Source: Psettodes erumei
Lineage: Eukaryota > Chordata > Actinopteri > Pleuronectiformes > Psettodidae
Direction of reading: 5' to 3'
DNA length: 64,000 nucleotides
Assembly: GCA_016785225.1 (NCBI GenBank)
Contig: JAFBJZ010000874.1
Coordinates: 2,535,501-2,599,500, forward strand
Position 1 is the stretch's first letter, and each line of letters starts with the position of its first letter. The translations under genes and the position numbers were made by a program. The notes below the pieces were generated by a model. It saw nothing but the letters and a program-made list of their open reading frames with translations, did no database searches and was not told where the DNA came from. Shown in pieces: positions 54,279-64,000 of this stretch.

Positions 54279-54357
54279 CTTGGTTGCACCGACTGAAGCC
54301 AGTGAGGACAATTCCCAGAAAGAGTAAGACGAGGAAAAATCTCTTTCCAAAACTCAT
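54279..54357 (-). CDS. epha3: EphA3-like receptor, exon 1 coding part: start codon and signal peptide
   Basis: Codes for 26 residues plus one base of the next codon. The start is MSFGKRFF, followed by a strongly hydrophobic core (LVLLFLGIVLTG) and a polar end (FSRCNQ), a typical secretory signal peptide with likely cleavage near residues 23-24. The ATG at 54357 has G at -3. It is the only in-frame ATG before an upstream in-frame stop; the open frame extends upstream only through a GTG, which is not a usual vertebrate start. The exon ends in CAAG followed by the donor gtgagcc. The final G pairs with TT of exon 2 to make a Val codon, giving CNQ-V-VLLD, which lines up with the NEVNLLD/NEVTLLD segment of other EphA proteins. 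It sits just downstream of a CpG island. The transcription start and 5' UTR length are unknown. Confidence 0.87.
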
Positions 54358-54371
54358 ATCTGCTGCAACAT
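54354..54371 (-). promoter_or_regulatory. Upstream ORF 2, 5 codons, overlapping the receptor start codon (ATGA)
   Basis: ATG at 54371 reads M-L-Q-Q-I then TGA at 54356-54354. The TGA shares bases with the receptor ATG (54357-54355), so the sequence at the junction is ATGA, a stop-start overlap. The uATG context is weak (T at -3, T at +4), so most scanning ribosomes should pass it. It lies only 14 nt upstream of the main start and therefore should be in the mRNA unless transcription starts inside this short gap. Confidence 0.5.
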
Positions 54372-54960
54372 CTATCGCCGGCTTTATCTGAGGTACTTCT
54401 GGACGAGAGATAACGCGATCGAAGAAAAAGCGACCCTCCACGCGCACGGATCCACTGGTCCCGGTCCTTACATTTGGTCCCGGTTAGAGAGACGTGGCGG
54501 GTGACGGAACAAGAGATCCATCCTTCACCTGGCGGCAGCGACGACGCGGAACGGACGGAATTTGGATAAAGTCGCGAATATAACTAAAGTGAAATCAAGT
54601 TATTTTCACAAGATAAGCTCCTAACAACTTTAAAGATTTCCCACGGACTTCTGTCAGCGCTAAGACATTGTTTCAAAGACGCACTAAAACGCACTTGACG
54701 ATCGAGTGCGTCTCAGTGGCGCACGGAGTCGCGACAGACTTCGGAAATCCTGTGGTCGGTACGGGGATGTGCCGCGGACTGGTCTCCAGCCCGGTCCGCT
54801 GCAGCAGCGAGATGTGGACGGCGAGCAGAGGAATGGTGGGGATGCAGCGCAGGAGCAGCTGAAGCGGCGGCTACAACGGGAGACTGTGCGCATCTGTGCA
54901 GGATGCTCGGCACTAGAGGGGGTTAGCTGACAAGGCAATGGCGCGCGCGTGTGTGTGTAT
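54360..54960 (-). promoter_or_regulatory. CpG island, presumed promoter and first-exon leader of the EphA3-like gene
   Basis: About 600 bp packed with CpG dinucleotides (for example around 54441-54450, 54526-54555, 54690-54760 and 54840-54880), while the flanking introns and upstream DNA are AT-rich and CpG-poor. It covers the region immediately upstream of the start codon on the minus strand, as expected for a CpG-island promoter of a developmental receptor gene. I see no convincing TATA box at a fixed distance from the ATG, so the transcription start is not placed. Confidence 0.7.
54468..54521 (-). promoter_or_regulatory. Upstream ORF 1, 17 codons, in the presumed 5' leader
   Basis: On the transcript strand an ATG at 54521 opens a frame of 17 codons ending in TAA at 54468 (product MDLLFRHPPRLSNRDQM). 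The start context has A at -3 and G at +4, a strong Kozak match, better than that of the receptor ATG. The last sense codon is itself ATG, so the uORF ends in ATGTAA. The stop lies about 110 nt upstream of the receptor start, a distance compatible with reinitiation. If the leader includes this segment, the uORF should reduce receptor translation. That inclusion is inferred; no transcript start is visible. Confidence 0.5.
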
Positions 54961-54974
54961 GTGTGTGTGTGCAT
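54941..54974. repeat. 34 bp perfect purine-pyrimidine alternation (GC)n(GT)n, Z-DNA-prone
   Basis: A (GC)4 run passes directly into (GT)n with one AT step and ends at GCAT, every base alternating purine and pyrimidine. It marks the outer edge of the CpG island. The GC-rich start makes it a stronger Z-DNA candidate than the plain CA tracts elsewhere in the window. Confidence 0.75.
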
Positions 54975-57900
54975 CTGTCTGTGCGTATTATCAACTGGTT
55001 CGAGTGCAGAGCTTCCTCCATTTTTTTCACAAGGACCTGAGAACGGTAGAATATACTTGTATGGCCGTGTGATATGAAATTGACCCAATGGACCTTATGT
55101 AAAGTAAAATATTACCATTGAAAGATCAGGCTTGTGAACATCTTTGGTGAATTAGCAACACAATGAAATTGTTTTTACTGGGGATTATAACATTTCATTT
55201 TGACTCATTTATGTGAAAAAATTTAGTTTTAAGCATTGGAAAATACAGATTCTAGTATGTGGATGTGTCGTAAAGCTTTGTGACCTGTAATTATACTTTC
55301 AGACCCTTTTAACAACAGTTAAAATGGCAGTTTACCACATACCTGTATCTGTAAATCTGAACAAATTGAACAATAGACAAATTTGGTGATATAATCTGGA
55401 GACAAATCCTGGGGCGGCTCCATGGAAAGTTAATAAAAACCAGTCAACTGCTGATGGACTGTAGACAGACCAAACTGAGTGTAACATCTAACAACTCCAT
55501 CCACTCAAGATATAATGCATAAGCATTTTATGATGCTGATATCTGACAAAATCAAACTCAACTACAACTTATTGAGAAAAATGTGTAGTTCCCACATAAT
55601 AATAGTTATTACTATGGCTCTGATGTGGAGCCAGCTCACGTTCAGTGTGTCAGTACAGCAAACTCTATCCCAGCGGAAGTGGAGCTTCATTTCCCTCCAT
55701 TTGCAGTACAACAGTGAGCTGCTCTGCTTGCCAAGCCACCAATGTCAGCCAAGATTAGGGAAGGTCTTCCTCTCATCTTCATGGACGTCTCATCGAGTGA
55801 GCAAGCAAACCCTCCCCAACCTGACCGGGTTAAACAAAGCAACGCCGGCCACTGCGATGAGACCCAGTCAATCAGAACACAGGAGCAGCTTCCTGTCAAC
55901 GCAGGGGAGGTAAATACATCAACACTGCAATCTGTCACCACCACTTAGCTCCCAGCCAATCACCAAACAATGCGGAGAGGCTGCCAACCAACAGCCAACG
56001 TGCAAACACGCTGGAGGACGGAGGGTAGTGGTGTAAAATATATTAACCACAGTGGCCTGTTTGTATCTACTATAGCTTGAGGGAGGCCATGTATTTTGCA
56101 GAAATGAATCCAGCTATTTACTTCATATTGCAGGTGTATTGCTACGAAGAGATGGATAAATGTCATGCTGCCTCTCAGTGAAAGGTTCAAAATTTCTAAC
56201 TGGACGTGTTTGTGTAGATTTGTCATGATGGGGCCACAGAATTAAATATTATAATTGCTTTCACACTTGCCACTATTGTATATCAGCATGTTTGGCTAAA
56301 ATGTTTTACATTCACTGCATGTAGTCTATGGTATGAGACAATGCTGCTGCCACAGCCACTATTAGTTATGAATACTTTATCTACTTCTACTGGACCTCCT
56401 GTGCTATTACTACTAAATGCAAAATAGAACATATTGCAGATGACTAAATCATCTCTGATCCCTACACAGAGTGAGACTAGTGATGAGTTAGAAGGATGAT
56501 CAAAGGGGGCAAACTGTTGAGAAGAGGTCCTCTACTGCCACCCCCTGCAATCATTTGGTTTCCTTTGCTGTAATAGCGGTCAATGAGGTGTGACTGTAGT
56601 GTATAGGGGGCCTAACCATGAGCTATGATTCCCCCTGTCCAGAGAGAACAAGCTCCGTCCATCTGTACTCATCACAAGCAAAGGGCTGGAACGAGACCAC
56701 ATCAGCACAACTGACAGAGACAATGAGACTTTATAACACTAATGGGTTCACTAATGTCCTGTTCACAATGAAGTGCCAGCCTGTACAGAACTGCCCCACA
56801 CGTGGATTGAATCCAAACAGATTTAAAAAAAAAATAAAAATTAAAAAACAAAAACTTTGGCTGAGAGGAAAATTCCACCCAAAGTCCATTAAACACTGCA
56901 ATTGTTATGCACACACTGTTTATCTGGTTTCACTATTAGTATCTAGTTTGCTGGTGTATTTTTTTCTGATTCCTCTAAGTGGACAAATGTAATGACATGA
57001 CTTCATATAACACAATAATGCAGCACATGAGTTCTGGTTGTGGCATATTTGTTGGAATAGTAATAACACAAACATAATTCATACACAAACATAATCAAAT
57101 TATTTGTAACAACTGCTCTTTCCACCGACATGTAAAACTGACACATCTGTACGCAGCGGTTTACTTTAGTAAAAGAGGCAATATCACAGCATGCAATATA
57201 CAAGTATAATAAATTAAGGACCATGTATTAAACTATTATCATTTAAATATGTCTAAAGTACAAAAAAAAAAAAAGTATTCATGATGCAGAATGCCCGATT
57301 TGGGATAATTAAATGGATTAGAATTACTGGTGTATTATAGGTTGTCGGCTATTCAAACAAGCCTTAAGATGAAAATAAATATTTTTTTTAAATATCAGGC
57401 AGTAAAATTGCTTTAGTTAATAAATCATCTATTAATTCATGCATTAATTTCAAACAAGGCCTAGTTGTTTACTAACAAAGATCCATAAAACTTTACTGAT
57501 GTTCACTACAACTATAATTGAGAAAGCAATAATGAAATAATTTGTTTGCAGTGAGGCCAAACTGTTACTCAACAGTGCGTGGGGTATCTTTCTGTAAAAT
57601 CTGCAATGAAACCAGCATCCTGCTGGTCAGAGCTGCTCACACACCAAAAAGAATTTTATTAGTCTGGGTTTTATTTGACGGTTTTGGATTTTACTGACAA
57701 GTGCTGTTTAAGGGGAGATCAGGCAAGAATACTATTCTAAGCAAGAATACAATTCTGGAGGAATTCATAAACATTTTATAGTCTGGCAGAAAAAAATCCA
57801 AAACAGCTGAGCTACAACAGTTGCGCTATTTGTCTTTAAAAACTCAACCCAATTCTTGTTGGTCCAGTTCCAGCCAAGTAAAGATATAGTAATTAAACTG

Positions 57901-60753
57901 GTTGTGAAGCTGTGCTGTCTAACGACTTAGAAAGCTGGTAAACATTGTTGTTCTGGGTTGGTACGATAAAGATCAACCTCTGATTCTCTCTGTTAATCAC
58001 CCACTGCTAAATCAATACAACATCGAGCAAGTTTTGCTGATTATATATATATGCAGTTTATAGATATTCATTCATCATGATTCAGTGACATTTGGAAACA
58101 TATTTTCCCATGATAGCTGTTACATTGCACCTTTTCCTCAGTAAACTTTTGAGACTCAAAGGATTTACAGTGCAAGAGTAAACCAATTTTCCTGTTCTTG
58201 ATTATTGCTTTGGCCCTGAGGGGACACTCCGTTATCTATATGAAGCTTCATTCTGCTGAAGGCGAGGATGACATAGAATATTTTTAAATAGCACAACACA
58301 AAATGGTAAGAGTGGAAAAAACTGTTACTCAAAACAAATCATGATTACAGTGCTTCAAAATTGCCTACAGCAATTTACAGTCTGCCTTGTCTACTGATTT
58401 GTTTTTCAAAATCAAGCTCAGCTTTTGATTTCCATGATGAGTTTGTATGGAGCTGTCTGGGCCGTAAATACAACTCCCATAGGGTGAAGCACAGTGGAGA
58501 GCATCAACCTATACAGTACATGTACTGCCACGGATGTATGCGATGCCGTGCACTGATGCCAGGGACCTGCATAGCATTAAAGGTGCTGTACACACGTTTT
58601 GGCTGCCACTCAATGCGGTGGTGGTGATGGCCGCTTGCCAAGAGCTTCATCCATTGTTGCATTAACAAAGAAGAGGTTGTAATACACCCTCTGAGCAGTG
58701 CTACTTCTTCAGGGCAAACTGAACGCTACAGTGACTTACTATCTGAAGAAGTGGCAAGATGGGCTGGGGAGAAACTGGTTAGCATGCTAACCTTAGTAGA
58801 AGAAAAAAAAACAGACAGAAATAGAAGCAACACAACATGTACCATTGGCTGGTTATGGAGCCATAAAATGACACAATGAGAGTGGTGAGAGTGGACTGAA
58901 CAGGGGTGGGGCTGCAGGAGTGGCAAGGGATGGAGACTACACAAAGCACAGCACAGATTAGGAAAGTGGAAGTCTCATCACCGTTAGCACTGGGACTTGT
59001 GAAACTCCCACTGTGTGCCTGCACAATATGCCAGATGCCACACGATGCATGTTTTGGTTGCCCCCATGCCCTCCCACCATGCACACCACTGTGTCTGTGT
59101 GAGAGAGTGATTGCTGATTCATGAGCTTTTGTCAATATGCAATATGTGTGCAATGTGTCTCAGGTTTGGGAAAAACAAAACCAATGAAATGCATTCAGAG
59201 ACTAATACTCCACCATGACGCTTGAAGCTTCAATAGCTAATTTTATCAATGGCTTAATTGCTACAACCTGCCATCATCTCAGATAGATACTCTGAGGACA
59301 TAACTACATACACTAACATGAAATGATTTTAAACTTTTACTAACCTTTGAAAAATCCTCGTTATCTAAGTGAGATTGGTTACCACAAGAAAAACACATTA
59401 ATTTGCAATAAAGAACAATAACTGGGTAGTTAGCATTAGAAGTGATAAAAAGAGAAGAGCCATACAGAAACTCTTGTGATTTTCTATAACACAAAATCTG
59501 TGCCATGTCAATAATTGGGGAAAATGACTTGCTCGGTTCCTGAGGCCTGAAGGATATTTCTATCCTGTGTTCTTCTAAAATAAGTGTGTTTTAATAATAA
59601 ACATGCTGTATAATCTTGGTTAAATTGTTAAAATAACTCTTTGTGTATTACAAACTACATATATTTTCTTCCCTGTTGGGACATTTGATCCTCATAAAGA
59701 AAAGAAGAGCAATGGCACAAACTCTCCTACAGACCGGACTCCTTTTTCCCCAGAATGACTAGTAGTGTGCGTCTTACTGCACACAGACATGCACACACTC
59801 ATACACACTTGTGCTACACTTCTGAGGTTGCCCACCTCCCTGGCTGCCTAATGGGCCATAGGCTCTAATCTGGATGGCCACGGTGCTCAGGAGAATGAGC
59901 AGAGCAAATAGAGAGAGCAGCTCATCAGGCCTGAGAGCCAGTGTGTCGGTAACCCCAGCTGTTAAAGAGACATCCGCCTATCGTTCAGAGATGAGGGAGG
60001 AAAACGGGACGCCTTCACAGGCTGGGGTAATTTCCAGGGACTTGTAGCAGATAGCTTCTCGTAAAGCTTTTTTCCCCTACTTCCATAATGACCCTTCGTC
60101 CATTTCCAAAGGCTTTCCCTTTTTCCGTATCCTGGCTTTTTTTATTAATACTTCATTTATCACTGGTTTAATCCCCCCTTAATGCATAATATTTTTTTGC
60201 GGAGTAGAATTATATCATTGTGCACTTATTTGAATAATCTCCCACAATTCCTGCATATTTTCTTTCAATAAAGGAGTTTGGACAGGTGTCTGGGAACAAA
60301 TCCATGTCTGTTCCCCACTGTTTCTAAATGTGATGTTCTGCAGAAGAGACTGAGTATAATTTTCTCACTCAGCAGAGTGTCATCAGCAAGGCACTTGTCT
60401 TGCAGTGAATGCTTATTAAACAACACAATAATGTATGGTGCTCAGCCAGTCATGTTCACAGGACCAACAGAAAATGAATTCCAAACGGAAATGACAATAT
60501 TGATAATAATTATGAATCACAATAAACATCATTATCACCCATTGTATGTTTTTTGGGGGGTGGTGGGGGTTGTTACCTTTCAGACAGGCTGTATAATTAC
60601 AGTGAGCAGTGATGCAATGTGGCATTTTGCAACTTGACAGTTCCTGAGACCTGCCCCAGAACCCCATCCTCAACCCCCAAATTTCCATTAATAATTGACA
60701 AATGGATGGGTTAATGGTGTATAAAATGACCCATCCATCACAGGGGCTAAATG

Positions 60754-60800
<47 letters not shown>

Positions 60801-63800
60801 CAACTCACAAGACACACGACTTTTCAGAGCCTGGTTCCCATGACCTCTGTGGAACTGGAGACAACATTGCCTTTATTTTACTGGCTGTAAAAGAGCTAAA
60901 AAGAGCTGTGAAATAATCTAATCAGTACTCAAGAATGCCTTTCATTTTCAGAGGGAAGACAAACAATTAATTTAAAACCCCATGCACTAAATAAATTCAT
61001 GGGACTACAAGTAGGGAGGCTCTCCTAGAATTGAAATAATTCCATTAATTGTTTTTTTTTGCACCAACAAAGATGTTCATCTTAAGATATCCACATCTGT
61101 CTTTTATTTGCTAACTAACCTAGGTTTTAAAGCCCAGTTGCACTAACTTAGCCTCAGTCAATATGCTCCATAATGTAAAGGAGATGGAATTATCATTAGC
61201 CTGACTACAGAACTCGACCTGGAAAAACATGCAAGCTCCATGAAATAGGGTACAGGTTAGCACTGTGATGATGGGTTTTTCATACTGACACTATTTTGTG
61301 AATGTTTGTAACCTCAGGTTTAGTTCAGTAGAAGGTGATCAACCATTGTAACAGGTTCTGATGTGAATGACCTGATATAAAAATTAAATAATGCATGTGA
61401 GTTTGCACTTTGTAAATACAGTTGCTTGTCTATGCTGCGATACCTTGTATTAATGTGACAAAGAAGCAGAGGTGATCTATAATCAGTTTGTGGGACAATA
61501 TCAATACCTCTATGTCAGCGATTTGATGGATTCTGGGAAAATTTTGTGTCACTTTTAGATGCCTGTCCATTCCCATGACAGACCTCCCCCCCCTTTAAAA
61601 TAAATCCCACTAACCTGAGGGAGACCCATCAAACTCAATTAAATCAATCGCATCGGGGAGATAAACAATGACAAGGCAAGATCTCCAGTCAATGATTGAC
61701 AGGTGAAAGTTTTTGTGTGTGCGTATGTGTGGCCAGACAGTTGTGGCAACATGCATGTGTGTGTATGCATGTATGGAATGGCAGCAGTCTGGTAGATTAT
61801 ATAATACCAACATGCCTGTCCTGCTACTTGCCTCTGCCACCCGTCAGTGGACAGCATGAACCATAACAACTGGGACACGGATACAGCTGCCGTGCAATCA
61901 AAGACAGAGTGATAATCATTGGACACTAAAGCAAATTGAAAATAACATTAGCCTGGATCTGAGGAAAACACTTCTTGCTGTTGGTGACTGACTATCATCA
62001 CTATAGTGAGGTTTTTGCTAGTATTTCTTTACTGTGTGTCACCTTGCAATTATTTATTCCACCAATATTTAATTTCCATTGATGAAGATTATAACCACTA
62101 AGCAGGGCATCGGCCCTTTACATTTGTCTTAAACAATTTACTGACTTCTTGAATGACATGAACTCCATCTATCTGACAGTCCATAATATGGAAGCATCAA
62201 AATGATGTAGGTTATATGAGGATTATTTTAGAGGATAGATAGAAGCTGTCACACTTTAAGAGCTGCCTCATTAGGCTAATGTTCCAAGTGTGAGAAAAAC
62301 AAAGTACTTGTAAGTAACTTCACTTAGAAGGGAGCTCAACATCAGACCACGTAAAATCTTTTAAGCCACTTAAATACACCCCTCACCAGGGGACCGCTAA
62401 TTGCAAGCAGTGGCAGAATTTCTGAATGACCTTTGAGTTTGAGTTTGATGAGAAGACGGTACTGGACTTATTAAATCTTTAGGATTTTTTTTTTCCTCAA
62501 AGGCAAGTACATAAACTTGATAGAATCTTTTCACTTTATGACAGACGGCATGAAAAACTAATTTATGTAGCAGTGAGAGGGATCTTGCCTTTTGATGAGC
62601 AGGGAAGTAGACCAAGTAATGCTGCACAAACGCAAATAGAGGTGAGACTATAAAAGAACAAGTTCAGAGGTAACATCCGCAAAACTTGTGGAAGAAAAGT
62701 TAGGAACCCCTATTGCACACCTGCGTTTCATCATAAATAGAGTATTTACACTTCAAACACTTTAAGACAGCTCTTAAAAAAAAGAAAAACTTTGTCAGGG
62801 AGGGATTGTTCGAAAAATAGCTGGTATATCTGCAATGAGCTGTAAGCTGTGAAAACCACTATGAAACATATTTCAGAATATATCACATCAGCATCAATTT
62901 GCATCTACCACATTTGAGGTGAAAAATGGCTACTGTTATCCAAGCTTACTGATTGCAGGTGATTGCAGTACATGTACATATTTAACCACAGAATCTGGTT
63001 CATGATTTTAAGCTACTGATCTGTGGCCTGAAGTCCCAATAGACATTGGGAAATTTACTTTTAAGAATTAATTCTTTTTACAAGCAGACAAGCAAAAGGT
63101 TATGTCAGGGCAACCATTCTGCATTGTACAATTAACATTACCTGCATGTCAAGCAGAAACTGAGAAACCTCTGCACAACTCCATTGTTTGATTGACCATT
63201 GGGTGGCCCAGTCCGAGCCCCTTTGTTTCCAATGTACAAAGTCAGGGCCATGTAGGAACAGAGTGGCCAGCTAGCGGACCATGATATTCAATATTCACTG
63301 AATTTGAAAAATGTGTTTTGTATTGGAACCGCTTACTCCACTTTTAGCTCTGTAATCCAGCAAGTGGCTCTTTCTAAGGGCAAAAGTATAATGGTATTTT
63401 CACAAAGCAGGAAGAATGTTAACAACTGAGGATCAACACTGCGCATTTAATCTGTCTTCAGTCTGAGTCATTACAGTGCTTCTGTCCATTTCTCAGTTTC
63501 TGTTTCCCAATCATTGCCCTTCTTACTGACTGAACAAGAGAGTGAATAATTAGCTTGAGCTATTTTCTTCTTGTTAGCAGCATAGCAGCTGACATGGTAA
63601 TTGCAGCCTTTCAGAGAGGGGGGAAAGTGTACAGGGAAGAATGTAGCTACTCAAAAAGCCACTGCCGTATTTAAGATCTCTTCACTCGCCTCAAGTCGGG
63701 CTCTCTGCGAGCAGCTGTCATACCATAATCACCTTCACACTGCTGCGCACACCGGCATATACCCACACACACAAAGACACACAAACACACGAGTGCATCC

Positions 63801-64000
63801 CAATAATAGTCCCAATCAAACTTTTTTCTTTGATTTCAAAGCTCATTTTGTTGTTTTTGTTTGACGATAATGCCATCAGATAATATAGCATCAGCTACAT
63901 CCACTTTGCCATCTAATTCATCCAATTTCTAAGCTTGTAAAGAAATCTCAAGTTTAGGAAGAGATTGCAGGCAGTGTAGTGCCAGGGACAGTTGCAGAGC
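54975..64000. other. 5' flanking region, no recognised gene
   Basis: Nine kilobases upstream of the CpG island. It is AT-rich with small simple repeats (60758-60800 GA) and several short A/T-rich runs. The longest frames (55515-55913 plus, 132 codons; 60416-60817 minus, 133 codons, ending in translated GA repeat) match nothing I know. A moderately GC-rich patch at about 59840-60130 could be regulatory. Any exon of a neighbouring gene would have to be short or non-coding to have escaped notice. Confidence 0.6.
60758..60800 (+). repeat. (GA)n microsatellite
   Basis: GA tract with one AA interruption, in the 5' flank. Confidence 0.95.

Larger units (their letters stand above)
18921..54357 (-). 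other. epha3: EphA3-type receptor tyrosine kinase gene, 5' portion (exons 1-3 of a longer gene)
   Basis: Three exons on the minus strand join in phase to give the first 269 residues of an Eph receptor, a single-pass membrane tyrosine kinase that binds membrane-anchored ephrins at cell contacts and guides axons and cell sorting. Boundaries: exon 1 54279-54357 (phase 1 end), exon 2 44690-44754, exon 3 18921-19584. All introns are GT-AG. Exon 2 is 65 bp and exon 3 is 664 bp, the lengths usual for vertebrate Eph genes. Residues shared with my recollection of EphA3 rather than EphA4, A5 or A7 include [31 protein letters not shown] and FPDTVP. Some stretches are divergent (IPWVS, LFYHETD), so the fish paralogue epha3l is possible. 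The remaining exons lie beyond position 1. EphA family assignment is very secure; A3 lineage likely; exact paralogue unresolved. Confidence 0.88.

Noticed and set aside
54097..54327. Plus-strand frame overlapping exon 1
   Set aside because: It is antisense to the signal-peptide exon and has no recognisable protein features.
54226..54447. Longer N-terminus beginning upstream of the ATG at 54357
   Set aside because: The extended frame begins at GTG, not ATG, and an in-frame TAA lies further upstream. The signal peptide fits a start at 54357.
63180..63340. Possible dispersed repeat (GACCATTGGGTGGCCCAGTC region)
   Set aside because: It sounded familiar as a fish repeat, but I could not define ends or family well enough to call it.

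Overview
This is vertebrate nuclear DNA, most likely from a ray-finned (teleost) fish. It has long AT-rich introns, very dense (CA)n/(GT)n and (GA)n microsatellites, a tRNA-derived SINE and a Tc1-like transposon end that I recognise as teleost types, and canonical GT-AG splice sites. I see no prokaryotic, viral or organellar content.

The window holds one recognisable protein gene, on the minus strand: the 5' end of an EphA receptor tyrosine kinase, best matched to the EphA3 lineage (epha3 or its fish paralogue epha3l). Exon 1 (54279-54357, signal peptide), exon 2 (44690-44754, 65 bp) and exon 3 (18921-19584, 664 bp, ephrin-binding domain and start of the cysteine-rich region) join in phase into 269 residues. 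The 65 bp and 664 bp sizes match the usual vertebrate Eph exons 2 and 3. Introns 1 and 2 are about 9.5 and 25.1 kb. Intron 3 runs beyond position 1. The rest of the receptor (cysteine-rich/EGF-like region, fibronectin repeats, transmembrane segment, kinase, SAM, PDZ ligand) is not in the window.

Layout from right to left: 5' flank without a recognised gene (54975-64000); a CpG island at the presumed promoter (about 54360-54960) with a Z-DNA-prone stretch at its outer edge; a leader with two short upstream ORFs; exon 1; intron 1; exon 2; intron 2 (SINE, Tc1-like end, LINE-like tails, CpG-retaining patches); exon 3; and 18.9 kb of intron 3 with the longest microsatellites and a young 393 bp foldback element.

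I found no new multi-gene system. The observations most worth checking are the hairpin element with 90 bp perfect arms and telomere-like core (11007-11399), the two-uORF leader whose second uORF overlaps the receptor start codon as ATGA, and the divergence of the ephrin-binding exon. All family comparisons are from memory, without database searches.
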